Below the pieces are notes generated by a model, which saw only the letters and a list, made by a program, of their open reading frames with translations, searched no databases and was not told the DNA's origin. A stretch of DNA of 64,000 nt from Paraburkholderia ginsengisoli NBRC 100965 (GTDB taxonomy: Bacteria; Pseudomonadota; Gammaproteobacteria; Burkholderiales; Burkholderiaceae). Of the stretch, positions 1-8,496 are shown piece after piece; the stretch's first letter is position 1; each line of letters starts with the position of its first letter. The stretch is from NCBI RefSeq assembly GCF_000739735.1, contig NZ_BBJF01000010.1, positions 1 to 64,000 of the forward strand, read 5' to 3'. The translations under genes and the position numbers were made by a program.

Positions 1-467
1 CTTTTGGACCGCAATCCTACGGCAGCGCGCCTGCGTCCGGCCCGGTTGCCCAAGGCACGCCATTGGCCGACGCCAAGCCTCTGACCGACGACGGTGCGGA
101 CGCGTCCGACTTCCGTCAGACGGGTCGCGCTTCGTGGTACGGCCGCTTCTTTCATGGCCGTCGTACCGCCAACGGCGAACGTTATGACATGCACGCGCTG
201 ACGGCCGCGCATCGTACGCTGCCCCTTGGCTCGTATGTGCGCGTGACCAATCCGGCTACCTCGCGCTCGGTCGTCGTGCGTATCAACGACCGTGGTCCGT
301 ACGCGCGCGGTCGAGTGATCGACCTGTCGGCGGCGGCAGCGACTGCGCTCGACATGCGTCATAGTGGGACGGCGAGCGTGCGGATCGAAGGTCTGACGCA
401 GCAGGAAGCTCGCGCCGAGCTGAACGAAACGCTGGCGTCGACCTCGGGTTCGAGCGCCGATAAATGA
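1..467 (+). CDS. rlpA: RlpA-like septal ring lytic transglycosylase, 3' part
   Basis: The reading frame is open from base 3 to the TAA at 465-467, so the start lies outside the window. The product carries a double-psi beta-barrel domain: ASWYG, then TANGE, then INDRGPY with the Asp expected to be catalytic, then RVIDLS. The RlpA family cleaves naked glycan strands of peptidoglycan in the periplasm during daughter-cell separation. The chain ends about 30 residues after the barrel with a Ser/Thr-rich tail. There is therefore no C-terminal SPOR domain, unlike the E. coli protein. A bidirectional terminator follows directly. Confidence 0.87.
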   Translation, partial: FGPQSYGSAPASGPVAQGTPLADAKPLTDDGADASDFRQTGRASWYGRFFHGRRTANGERYDMHALTAAHRTLPLGSYVRVTNPATSRSVVVRINDRGPYARGRVIDLSAAAATALDMRHSGTASVRIEGLTQQEARAELNETLASTSGSSADK

Positions 468-560
468 TGTAGGCGCGACGACCGGCGCGTTGACGCACCC
501 GGAGCGTCGCGCAGCACGGCGGCCATGCATGCCGTCTCCGCTCTCCGCAGAAAAAACGAA

Positions 561-598
561 GGGCCGCGCAGTTCCAAACTGCGCGGCCCTTTTCTTTT
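561..598. terminator. Bidirectional intrinsic terminator between rlpA and rsmI
   Basis: A perfect 13-bp stem (561-573 with 577-589) closes a 3-nt loop. It is followed by a T-rich run on the plus strand and preceded by an A-run at 551-556, which acts as a T-run on the minus strand. It sits between convergent rlpA and rsmI and can serve both. Confidence 0.9.
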
Positions 599-609
599 GT
601 CCGCCGGCT

Positions 610-1488
610 TTATTCTTCGTCCGCCTTCAGCGCCAGCGCGCGCGTGTACAGCGCGTTGCGCGACGCGCCGGTGATGGCCGCCGCGACCTTCGCCGCGCTG
701 CTCACCGTCAACTCTTCCAGCAGGATGCGCAGCAACGCGTCGTGATCGTGCTCTCCGACCGCCTCTGGCGACGCGCCCTCGACTACCAGCACGAATTCGC
801 CACGTTGCCGGTTCGGGTCTGCGGCGAGCCACGTTGGCCCTTCGGCCAGGGTGCCACGGTGCAGCGCTTCATGTAACTTCGTCAGTTCCCGCGCGATCAG
901 CAGCTTGCGTTCGCCGCCAAACGCGTCGGCCAGCGCCTGCACCGTTTCGACGATCCGGTGCGGCGCTTCGTAGAACACCATCGCATGAGGATGTTGCGCC
1001 AGCGATTGCAACGTCGTCGCGCGGGCTTTGGGTTTCGGCGGCAAGAAGCCAAGGAAGGAGAACGTCGCGACCCAATCGCCGGCCGCGCTCAACGCGGTCG
1101 CGAGCGCGCTGGCGCCGGGCAGCGGGATGACTGGAAAGCCGGCTTCCCGAACGGCATCGACGAGTTTCGCCCCGGGGTCCGAGATGCCGGGTGTGCCCGC
1201 ATCGGAGACGTAGGCCACGCGTTCGCCCGCTTGCAGATGCTCGATCAGGCGCAGCGCAGCGGCCCGTTCGTTGTGCTGGTGCACGGCGACGAGCGGCTTC
1301 GAGATGCCGTAGCGCGCGAGCAGTTGGCCGGTGTTGCGGGTGTCTTCGGCAGCGATGCGGTCCACCAGTCCGAGCACATGCAGCGCGCGCAGCGTGACGT
1401 CGGCGATGTTGCCGATCGGCGTGGCCACCACATACAGCGCGGCGGCGGGGTACTGCTGCCCTTGCGCGAGTTCGGAGAGAGGAGTCAT
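610..1488 (-). CDS. rsmI: 16S rRNA (cytidine(1402)-2'-O)-methyltransferase RsmI
   Basis: This 292-residue protein matches the length of the YraL/RsmI family of tetrapyrrole-methylase-fold enzymes, which 2'-O-methylate C1402 in the ribosomal P site using SAM. Visible motifs in order are VVATPIGNIADVTLRAL near the N-terminus, AEDTRNTGQLL, YVSDAGTPGISDPG (the family signature), PLPGASALATALSAAG, FLGFLPPKPKAR and FYEAPHRI. The ATG at 1488 was chosen because MTPLSELAQ leads straight into the first conserved strand; the open frame further upstream is not conserved-looking. It is divergent from yraN across 148 bp, as in E. coli, where rsmI is also divergent from this cluster. Confidence 0.95.
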   Translation of the reverse strand: MTPLSELAQGQQYPAAALYVVATPIGNIADVTLRALHVLGLVDRIAAEDTRNTGQLLARYGISKPLVAVHQHNERAAALRLIEHLQAGERVAYVSDAGTPGISDPGAKLVDAVREAGFPVIPLPGASALATALSAAGDWVATFSFLGFLPPKPKARATTLQSLAQHPHAMVFYEAPHRIVETVQALADAFGGERKLLIARELTKLHEALHRGTLAEGPTWLAADPNRQRGEFVLVVEGASPEAVGEHDHDALLRILLEELTVSSAAKVAAAITGASRNALYTRALALKADEE

Positions 1489-1636
1489 GAGGCAGAAGAC
1501 GCAAACAGACGAAAGGAGGCCGCCATTGTGCCACGCGGGGTCGAGCGGGCTGGGCGGCGAGCGTGGACGGGCGGCGACGACGATCGCGCCGGTCCCGACG
1601 TTGAGCAAGTCGACATCGACGCCGAGTCTGGCGCCG

Positions 1637-2077
1637 ATGCCTGGAAAGATCACGACGATAAAACGTTCGCCCACCGCAGCACTGGCCGCCACGCACAACT
1701 TTTCCAGACCCAACGAGTCCAAGCTCGTCGGCGCGGCCTTCGAAGCACGCGCGCGCGAATTCCTGCAGCGTCAGCGTTTACGCTTTGTCGCGCACAATGT
1801 GTCGTGCCGGGGCGGCGAGATCGATCTCGTGATGCGCGATCGCGACGGCGCGCTGGTGTTCGTCGAAGTCCGTGCCCGCGCGCAGCGTCGCTATGGCGGT
1901 GCGGCAGCGAGTATCGGCTGGCAGAAGAAGCAGCGCATCGTGCGCGCGGCGCAGCACTACCTGGCGACGCGCAGTCACGGTTCGCGCGATCAGCCCGCGT
2001 GCCGTTTCGACGTGGTTGCGTTCGACAGCGGCCGGCTCGTCTGGCTGCGCGATGCGTTTCGCGCCGACGAAGTCTGA
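1637..2077 (+). CDS. yraN: UPF0102 family endonuclease-like protein YraN
   Basis: This is a 146-residue member of the YraN (UPF0102) family, which has a Holliday-junction-resolvase-like PD-(D/E)xK fold and no firmly established biochemical role. Visible motifs are GAAFEARAREFL, then CRGGEIDLVMRD, then LVFVEVRAR. The usual family form of the last motif is FVEVKxR, so Arg replaces the expected Lys here. The open frame extends far upstream, antisense to rsmI; the ATG at 1637 gives a family-like length, although the first 30 residues look poorly conserved and a later start is possible. The neighbours diaA-like and dolP-like support the assignment. Confidence 0.85.
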   Translation: MPGKITTIKRSPTAALAATHNFSRPNESKLVGAAFEARAREFLQRQRLRFVAHNVSCRGGEIDLVMRDRDGALVFVEVRARAQRRYGGAAASIGWQKKQRIVRAAQHYLATRSHGSRDQPACRFDVVAFDSGRLVWLRDAFRADEV

Positions 2078-2295
2078 CGCCGTGCGCGGAGAACGCGTGT
2101 GAGTGCGATAAACTTGCGCTCGCGTGCGGGCCGCGAGGCAACGTCAGCGACACGGTAAACGCGCATTCCGCGACGCTTTTTGCGCTTACGTATCGTGTCC
2201 GCCGGCGAGCCTCATCGGCGTCACGCGACTTCGCAATACGACTTCACAACACGGCCGCGCGGTGCGGTCCATTCGCGGTAGAAGATAGAGACTCG

Positions 2296-2883
2296 ATGTC
2301 AGTCGAACGCATTCAACAACACTTCCGCGACAGCGCGGCAGTCAAACTCGAAGCCCTCGAAACCCTGTCGATGCCGATCGCCGCTGCGATCGACACGATG
2401 TTCGCCGCGCTCGCCAACGGCAATCGCATTCTCGCGTGCGGCAACGGCGGCTCGGCGGCCGACGCGCAGCATTTCGCCGCGGAGCTGATCGGCCGCTTCG
2501 AACGCGAGCGGCCGGGCTTGCCGGCTATCGCGCTGACCACCGACACCTCCGTGCTCACCGCCATCGCCAACGACTATTCGTTCGAACAGATTTACTCGAA
2601 GCAGGTGTGGGCGCTCGGTCAACCGGGCGACGTGCTGCTCGCAATCACCACGTCCGGCAATTCCGCGAACGTGCTTGCCGCGATCGAAGCCGCGCACGAG
2701 CGCGAAATGATCGTGGTCGCGCTGACCGGCAAGGGCGGCGGACGCATGCAGGAAGTATTGAGCGATACCGACATCCACGTGTGCGTGCCGTCGGATCGCA
2801 CCGCGCGCATTCAGGAAGTGCACTTGCTGACCATCCATTGTCTATGCGACGGCATCGATGCCATGTTGCTGGGCGAAGACTGA
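2296..2883 (+). CDS. SIS-domain protein, DiaA / phosphoheptose isomerase type
   Basis: This 195-residue single SIS-domain protein has the phosphosugar-binding signature CGNGGSAADAQHFAAEL near residue 45 and TTSGNSANVLAAIE near residue 120. The family includes GmhA (sedoheptulose-7-phosphate isomerase of LPS heptose synthesis) and DiaA (a tetramer that binds DnaA and times replication initiation). The order rsmI-yraN-this gene-BON lipoprotein is that of the E. coli diaA locus, which favours DiaA; sequence reading alone cannot exclude isomerase activity. The ATG at 2296 is well placed, and the upstream open frame overlaps yraN and is spurious. Confidence 0.9.
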   Translation: MSVERIQQHFRDSAAVKLEALETLSMPIAAAIDTMFAALANGNRILACGNGGSAADAQHFAAELIGRFERERPGLPAIALTTDTSVLTAIANDYSFEQIYSKQVWALGQPGDVLLAITTSGNSANVLAAIEAAHEREMIVVALTGKGGGRMQEVLSDTDIHVCVPSDRTARIQEVHLLTIHCLCDGIDAMLLGED

Positions 2884-2909
2884 GACTGATTCCGAAGGAG
2901 AGCTAGTTG

Positions 2910-3701
2910 ATGAGCGTATTCCGCATCAAGAAGACACTGGTGAGAACCGTGCTGGTGGTTGGGTTCGCGGCGGGGCTGTCCGCAACGTTGCAGGGTTGCT
3001 TCCTGGCCGTGGCCGGTGCGGCGGGCGGCGGCGCGCTGGTGGCGACCGACCGTCGCACGCTAGGCGCGCAGACGGAGGATCGCGAGTTGCAAGTGAAGGC
3101 GCTGTCGCAGATCAGCCAGAATTTGCCCGATAGCGCGCACGTGAACGTGGCGGTGTTCAATCGCCGCGTGTTGCTGACCGGCGAGGTGGCGGGCGACGCG
3201 TCGAAGCAGCGCGCCGAGAGCATCGTACGCGGCTTGAACAACGTCAATACGATCGTCAACGAACTGGCGATCATGCCGGCCAGCTCGTTCTCGTCGCGCA
3301 CTAATGACACCTATCTCGAGACGCGTGTGAAGACCGCGTTGATCGCCGAGAAGAACATTTCGGCGAACAACTTCAAGGTGGTGGCGGAGCGGGGTTCGGT
3401 GTATCTGATGGGCCTCGTCACGATGGACGAAGGCAACCGCGGCGCCGACGTCGCGAGCCGCGTGCCGGGCGTAGTCCAGGTCGTGAAGGTGTTCCAGTAC
3501 ATCCAGCCGCAGGAAGCCGCGGCGGCAGCCACTGCGGCGGCGACCGCGCCGGTGGCGGCTTCGCAGCCGGATGCGGGCGAGCCGACGGTCGGCGCGATTC
3601 CGGATTCGTCAGTGAGCGCTCGGCCGCTTGAGCAGCAGGCGCCTGCACCGGTCAGCAATTCGAACTCGGTGCGTCCGGGTAATCCGAAGGCGACGCCATG
3701 A
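2910..3701 (+). CDS. Two-BON-domain outer-membrane lipoprotein, DolP/YraP-like
   Basis: This 263-residue lipoprotein precursor has the N-terminus MSVFRIKKTL, a hydrophobic segment and the lipobox TLQGC with Cys30 as lipidation site. Two BON modules follow (roughly residues 55-120 and 130-200), each with an LTG/LMG-type glycine turn (RRVLLTGEV, GSVYLMGLV). A long Ala/Pro/Gln-rich C-terminal tail comes after them and is longer than in E. coli DolP, which supports outer-membrane integrity at division sites. A GGAG at 2897-2900 fits the ATG at 2910 rather than the TTG one codon earlier. The stop overlaps the next start (ATGA), so translation is probably coupled to the cytochrome gene. Confidence 0.86.
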   Translation: MSVFRIKKTLVRTVLVVGFAAGLSATLQGCFLAVAGAAGGGALVATDRRTLGAQTEDRELQVKALSQISQNLPDSAHVNVAVFNRRVLLTGEVAGDASKQRAESIVRGLNNVNTIVNELAIMPASSFSSRTNDTYLETRVKTALIAEKNISANNFKVVAERGSVYLMGLVTMDEGNRGADVASRVPGVVQVVKVFQYIQPQEAAAAATAAATAPVAASQPDAGEPTVGAIPDSSVSARPLEQQAPAPVSNSNSVRPGNPKATP

Positions 3702-4057
3702 GGCATGGCGTCGTTGCTGTTGTCGCCGCGCTGATGCTCGGCGCGGCGGCGAGTTTTGTTGCGACGACGGCGTTCGCTGCCTCCGATGCCGGTGCGCAGC
3801 GCGGTCGGATTGTCGCCAATGCGAATGCGTGCATGGGATGTCATGCGGTGGATCGCAAACTGGTCGGCCCCTCGTTTCAGCAGATCGCCGCGAAGTACAA
3901 GGGCGATGCTCAGGCGCAAGCGAAACTGGCGCGCAAGGTGAAGGAGGGCGGCTCCGGGGTGTGGGGCATGATTCCGATGCCGGCCCATCAATCAATGAGC
4001 GATGCGGACATTCGAGCAGTGGTGGATTGGGTGCTGGCGGGCGCGCCGTCGAAGTGA
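3698..4057 (+). CDS. Periplasmic class I cytochrome c (c551/c552 type)
   Basis: The 119-residue precursor has a Sec signal peptide (hydrophobic residues 4-20, likely cleavage after AFA near residue 27). A single c-type haem motif CMGCH lies at residues 45-49, and a distal Met ligand in the WGMIPMPAH stretch near residue 94. The mature domain of about 90 residues matches small monohaem electron carriers. Its start codon overlaps the stop of the BON lipoprotein gene. The electron-transfer partner cannot be read from the context. Confidence 0.92.
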   Translation: MRHGVVAVVAALMLGAAASFVATTAFAASDAGAQRGRIVANANACMGCHAVDRKLVGPSFQQIAAKYKGDAQAQAKLARKVKEGGSGVWGMIPMPAHQSMSDADIRAVVDWVLAGAPSK

Positions 4058-4098
4058 TGTGGTGATGCGTAGTGGTGGTTTTTTGCCACGTCTTTGGC

Positions 4099-4129
4099 TT
4101 GGCAAAAGAGAAAATGCCTGTGCTAGAAT
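4099..4129 (+). promoter_or_regulatory. Probable promoter of the tRNA-Ala gene
   Basis: TTGGCA at 4099-4104 and TAGAAT at 4124-4129 are separated by 19 bp. The -10 carries an upstream TGC, making it an extended -10. It ends 12 bp before the mature tRNA. Since the island removed the native tRNA terminator from this end, transcripts from here may run on into the integrase gene. Confidence 0.5.
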
Positions 4130-4141
4130 TGTTCGCACGTT

Positions 4142-4217
<76 letters not shown>

Positions 4218-4263
4218 AGAATACGTATCTCATTGAAGGGCAAAGGAATTTTGCTCCAAACGT

Positions 4264-4315
4264 CGCCGGTTCTGGCTTGGTGTCACGCAACAGTGTCACA
4301 CAAGGCAAACCGGCG
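4264..4315 (+). promoter_or_regulatory. Left arm-type site and hairpin upstream of the integrase
   Basis: TGTCACGC and AGTGTCAC are separated by three bases at 4281-4299. They are flanked by the perfect 8-bp inverted repeat CGCCGGTT (4264-4271) and AACCGGCG (4308-4315), which abuts the integrase ATG at 4316. The same 8+3+8 arrangement recurs at 27227-27245 near the right end. It may be a binding site for integrase or excisionase, and the hairpin could mask the integrase ribosome site. Confidence 0.6.
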
Positions 4316-5794
4316 ATGGCATTTAAGCTCCCCGCACATCTGCACCGCAACCGCTACGGCGTGTTGTATTTCCGACTCGCGATTCCGGAAGACTTAAGAC
4401 CCATCTTCGGAGTCCGGGAATGCTGGCGTAGTCTCGGAACCTCCAGCGTCCGCGACGCGAGCCTTACTGCACAGACGCTCAAGGCGTCGCTTCAACAGCT
4501 CTTCTGCGAACTGCGTGGCGCCGACCCTGCTCGGCTACCGGATCTTGTTCGAAGCTTACCCACAATGCTCGAGACGGCTTCGCTGGCCAGCGGGCGCGTT
4601 GGATCAACACTATCGGGATCCGCTGAGTCGCCATCTTTGGCAGAACCCATTGAGAGTTTGCCGACTCCGGTGAGATCGGCAGGTGTCGTTGCCGCCCCTC
4701 GAGGCACCTCGCCAAGCGTCGCACCACGCCTGTCAGAAGCCGTCGAAGCCTACATCCGGGCGAAGAACGCAAAGGACTCTTGGACCCCGCACACCGAGAG
4801 GGCTAATCGCGCTGCTTTCGGGCTGCTGCGCGAGCACTTCGGCGATCGCCCGATCGATCGATTCGAGACCGACGACATGATCGAGTTCGTCAATCTGTTA
4901 AAGCGGCTGCCTGCGAACCTGACCAAGTTGCGAGCGAAGGCGGGAAAGAGTCTCGCGGATGTCGTAGAAATGGGCTTGCCACCCATGGCACCACGCACTG
5001 CCGGCGAATACATGTCTCGCATCAGCAGCCTGTTCAGGTGGTGTTGCAAGAGCGAAAGGTTTTCCATCACGTTTAACCCTGCCGCAGAGTTTGCTGCGGG
5101 CAAAAAGCAGGCGACTTATGAGCGCCGTCCTTTCACGAACGACGAACTTGCGATGCTGTTCTCTTCGGCCGAATTCGCAGCTCGCCGGTTCCGCTTTCCT
5201 TCCGAATATTGGCTCATGCCCCTTGGCATCTTCACTGGTGCTCGATTGGGAGAGCTCTGCCAGATCAGCCTGTCAGACTTCGTGGAAATCGACGGAATTC
5301 ACTGTATAGCGATCAACGACGAGCAGCCCGAACAAAAGCTCAAGAACGATAACGCCCGACGCCTGGTTCCCATTCACAGCGAACTTGTTGCCCTCGGCCT
5401 GCTTCGCTACGTCGATCGGCTCAGAGCGCGGGGCGAAACCCGACTGTTTCCGGAGTTGAGCTTGATGCCGACGACGAGTCACGAGGCGTCGAAGTGGTTC
5501 GGCAAGTTTCGTCGCCGTGCTGGCGTGACAGCGAAACAGGAGACCGTCTTTCACTCTTTCCGACATGGATTCATTACCTGCCTGCTGGACGACGAGCGCG
5601 GCATCTCGGAGCACCAGATAGCGCCAATCGTCGGGCACGAGGCAAAGCTGATTACCGGCAAGGTCTATTGGAACAAGAAGGACGCGAACAAGCGTAAGCC
5701 CATCGTCGAGATGTTTCAGCTCGCGCCTGCCGTGCGAGCGCTAGTGCCGTCGGTTGAGCAGGTCACCTTCGCCTGCGATGTGTGCGGGGCGTGA
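4316..5794 (+). CDS. Tyrosine site-specific integrase
   Basis: This 492-residue integrase probably inserts and excises the island at tRNA-Ala. The N-terminus (HLHRNRYGVLYFRLAIPEDL, as in DUF6538-type integrases) is followed by a variable Ser/Pro linker, a SAM-like core-binding domain (about residues 140-230) and the catalytic domain. Visible catalytic signatures are the first Arg in FTGARLGEL, HSFRHGF with His and second Arg, the VGHEAK His, and the Tyr nucleophile in GKVYWNK. The ATG at 4316 is preferred over the TTG at 4277 because the arm site and hairpin lie between them and AAGG precedes it. tRNA read-through could drive it. Confidence 0.93.
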   Translation: MAFKLPAHLHRNRYGVLYFRLAIPEDLRPIFGVRECWRSLGTSSVRDASLTAQTLKASLQQLFCELRGADPARLPDLVRSLPTMLETASLASGRVGSTLSGSAESPSLAEPIESLPTPVRSAGVVAAPRGTSPSVAPRLSEAVEAYIRAKNAKDSWTPHTERANRAAFGLLREHFGDRPIDRFETDDMIEFVNLLKRLPANLTKLRAKAGKSLADVVEMGLPPMAPRTAGEYMSRISSLFRWCCKSERFSITFNPAAEFAAGKKQATYERRPFTNDELAMLFSSAEFAARRFRFPSEYWLMPLGIFTGARLGELCQISLSDFVEIDGIHCIAINDEQPEQKLKNDNARRLVPIHSELVALGLLRYVDRLRARGETRLFPELSLMPTTSHEASKWFGKFRRRAGVTAKQETVFHSFRHGFITCLLDDERGISEHQIAPIVGHEAKLITGKVYWNKKDANKRKPIVEMFQLAPAVRALVPSVEQVTFACDVCGA

Positions 5795-6112
5795 TTTAGG
5801 TCGGTCGAGTTGCCGACAGGGCGTTGCAGCGGGCAGCCCAAAAAGCCTCCACACTGCTAAGCGGTCCGGATTCAAAAGGCTAACTGAAACCAATCCCGCG
5901 CCTCAGCATACTGAATTCATCGTCGGTTAGGTAAAAACACATTGCTTCACAGCATAAGCGGCTCCCGATAAGATCCTCAACTACCGTGCAGGCACTCATT
6001 CTGATCGACCAACGTCGCTACTGTGGTTTAATTTGCAGGCGCCCAGTTCAAAGTCAAATCCTGGCGCGGAAGTCTCACATCCAACAAAGAATCCGAGCGA
6101 AGAGGATCAGTA
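5795..6112. other. Intergenic region upstream of the ATPase gene
   Basis: No convincing gene is present. The stretch is less GC-rich than the chromosome and probably holds the ATPase promoter. TTTAAT at 6027-6032 could be a -10, but no good -35 is seen. GAAGAGG upstream of the ATG at 6113 serves as ribosome site. Confidence 0.4.
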
Positions 6113-8224
6113 ATGAAACCGCTACGTGCCAGCTTACTCGGCGAGCAGACAGCTGAAAATGACGCAAGGCTCCTGCTCGCAAACTTCATCGAAACACCGG
6201 AATATCGCTCTATCCTGGAAGCAAAGGACAGCACGGTCGTTGTCGGGCGTCGAGGAACAGGCAAAAGCGCAATGTTTGCGAAGCTTCAGGAATTTTGGGG
6301 CACTCAAAAGGCCGCAAACGTAATCGCGATCGCGCCTGAAGACTTTCAAACGATCAGCTTCCGTTCGATCTTCAAGCCTTTTGAGGGAAGGTATTCTTAC
6401 GTGCGATCGGTCGCCCGCATTGTTTGGAAATATGGCTTTCTGATGGAAATGCTTTGCCACCTCGCAAAGCATTTTAAGACGCGTGAGCGCATCGCTGATT
6501 ATCGGATTGCGCAGGAACACATCAAGCGCTGGCAATCGGTCCCGAGTGATTTTTTTACCGCGCTATCCTCGCGCATTGCGCCGCTCGTGCGTGCCGCGGG
6601 TGCCGATCCTGAGGGGCTCATCGGCAGTCTTCACCAGACGCTCGAGATTAATGAACTAGAGCGCGCATTTTCGACCCTGCTCGACGCCTCTTCTGTGCGA
6701 TTCTTCATTCTGATTGACAAGCTTGACGAAGGCTACGAGAACGATGAAACCGGGGCCGCGATCGTGTCTGGCGCTATCGCTGTGGTTGCAGAAGTAAACA
6801 AGCGATACGACCGTGTGCGCCCCGTCATCTTCCAGCGCGACAATATTTTGCGTGCGGTGCAAAAATTTGATCCCGACTATACCCGAAACATTGAGGGCGA
6901 AGTTGTATCAATTCACTGGGATACATACCAACTTCAGCATCTTGTTGCTAAGAGATTGAACACTGCGTTCGGGATGCAGATTGAAAACGCCCAAAAAATT
7001 TGGGATCGGTGCACGGCGAACGAGGGGCTCGGTCGGGAACTCCAAGGCATTGAAGGTTTCAAAAAATGCCTCCAGTTCACTCTCTATCGCCCACGCGATC
7101 TTCTCTCCTTATTGAATCAAGCGTTCTTTAGTGCCGCGCGCGAGGACCGCGCCACGATTGTTTTGCGAGATCTTGAAAAGACCGCCAAGGCTATCTCCGG
7201 TAACCGCCTTGATGATCTTCGCAAGGAATATAGCTCGATCATCCCGTCTCTAACTGTGGCCGTATCAATGTTCGAGCATGGCGCACCGGAGATGACATAC
7301 CGCGACGCGCTTTCAATTATCGACGGCATGCCCAGCGCAATCAAAGCCGCAGGCGGCGGCGAGGCGGTTGAGCAAGATTACGTTATTCTAAAAAGCGATG
7401 GCGTAATTCGTTCGCTATACAGTGTTGGGTTTGTTGGCACGCACGACGAGAACTCAAATACATTCACTTTCTGTCATGACGGTCGTCAGCCAGATCGAGG
7501 ATTTACATCAAACGATCGAATTCTTGTGCATCCATGCTATTGGATAGCTCTTAACCTTTCGCGTAACGCTTTAGCTCCAGATGAGGCCGAACAGATCAAC
7601 GATGAATATGAGATCAAGGTCACGTCAACTTCACCGGAAATCAGGGCTCAGCGCATCGGGTCTCTTATCGCAGAGCTGGGGCAAATTCAAGAAGGGAGGC
7701 AGGACGCCGATGAATTTGAGGTTTGGACCCTTACCGCCGTGCAGACTGTGTTCGCAGGCCACCTAAGCAATGTGGAAAGAAAAGCGAACGGGAACGCGGT
7801 CCAACGCCGCGATATTGTAGGAACGAATCTGGCGAAATCATCAGCTTGGTCGCGTATCGAAAAGGACTATGGGGTCCGTCAGGTCGTATTTGATGCCAAA
7901 AATTACAGATCTGTTGGGCGTGACGAATATCGACAGATGTCAACGTATCTCCATGGCGCCTACGGGCGTCTTGGCTTCTTGGTGACGCGAGACGACGACG
8001 AAAATCTGCACTCTGGCGCCGAACTCGACTGGGTCCGCGAGATTTTCACTAATGAAAAGAAGCTGATTGTGCGCCTTTCCTATAAGTTCTTTCAGCGCCT
8101 GCTCGGCAAGCTACGCAACCCAGAAAAGCACGACGCAGTTGATAGCGCGTTGTCAGCCTTGCTCGACAACTATGAGCGACGCTACCTGAGTTTGCAAACA
8201 ACCAGCGCGCGAAAGAAAAAATGA
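6113..8224 (+). CDS. P-loop ATPase with C-terminal PD-(D/E)xK-like domain (Sll1717-type), candidate anti-phage effector
   Basis: The 703-residue protein has a Walker A G45-RRGTG-K51-S52 and a Walker B-like FILIDKLDEG at about 198-207, with Asp and Glu placed as in STAND/KAP-type NTPases. A long helical middle region follows. Near the C-terminus, RRDIVGTN (Asp567) and VVFDAKNY (Asp594, Lys596) fit the spacing and hydrophobic pattern of a PD-(D/E)xK nuclease core. The N-terminal half resembles the family annotated as P-loop ATPase Sll1717; that name is from memory. Codons are visibly more A/T-ending than in core genes. The likely role, inferred from architecture and island context, is an ATP-gated nuclease in phage defence. 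It appears monocistronic. Confidence 0.75.
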   Translation: MKPLRASLLGEQTAENDARLLLANFIETPEYRSILEAKDSTVVVGRRGTGKSAMFAKLQEFWGTQKAANVIAIAPEDFQTISFRSIFKPFEGRYSYVRSVARIVWKYGFLMEMLCHLAKHFKTRERIADYRIAQEHIKRWQSVPSDFFTALSSRIAPLVRAAGADPEGLIGSLHQTLEINELERAFSTLLDASSVRFFILIDKLDEGYENDETGAAIVSGAIAVVAEVNKRYDRVRPVIFQRDNILRAVQKFDPDYTRNIEGEVVSIHWDTYQLQHLVAKRLNTAFGMQIENAQKIWDRCTANEGLGRELQGIEGFKKCLQFTLYRPRDLLSLLNQAFFSAAREDRATIVLRDLEKTAKAISGNRLDDLRKEYSSIIPSLTVAVSMFEHGAPEMTYRDALSIIDGMPSAIKAAGGGEAVEQDYVILKSDGVIRSLYSVGFVGTHDENSNTFTFCHDGRQPDRGFTSNDRILVHPCYWIALNLSRNALAPDEAEQINDEYEIKVTSTSPEIRAQRIGSLIAELGQIQEGRQDADEFEVWTLTAVQTVFAGHLSNVERKANGNAVQRRDIVGTNLAKSSAWSRIEKDYGVRQVVFDAKNYRSVGRDEYRQMSTYLHGAYGRLGFLVTRDDDENLHSGAELDWVREIFTNEKKLIVRLSYKFFQRLLGKLRNPEKHDAVDSALSALLDNYERRYLSLQTTSARKKK

Positions 8225-8496
8225 CCTTCACTTCTTATGCTAGTTTCTAAATGATTAGCGTGTCTTGCCCGTTGCTCCGCCAAGTCTCGCACGACGTTCG
8301 CGACGCCGGTTTTTTCGGTAATTTTTCATATGATGCGATGCCGATATCGATTGAAACGATAGACTGGCTCGATCAACCGATCCTTGACTTGAGCGTGACG
8401 CATCGACCCAGCAAGCGGAGCGACCTGAGTTTTTGTGTCGAGGGCGACGTCGACGAAGGGAACCTGTTAGGACTATTGAGTTAAATTGTGCCATTC
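8225..8496. other. Short region with two weak overlapping small reading frames
   Basis: A plus-strand frame at 8251-8484 (77 codons, mostly G/C third positions, acidic product) starts 26 bp after the ATPase gene without a ribosome site. A minus-strand frame at 8255-8494 (79 codons, Arg-rich) starts 2 bp after the stop of the MazE-like gene, where a toxin would be expected, but resembles no MazF/PemK toxin. Either may be chance. Confidence 0.3.

Noticed and set aside
610..1722. RsmI start at 1722 (370 residues)
   Set aside because: The extra N-terminal 78 residues overlap yraN and show no family resemblance; MTPLSELAQ at 1488 gives the normal length.
958..2883. A 641-residue frame covering the DiaA-like gene
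   Set aside because: The upstream part is an Arg-rich shadow of rsmI; the SIS protein starts at 2296.
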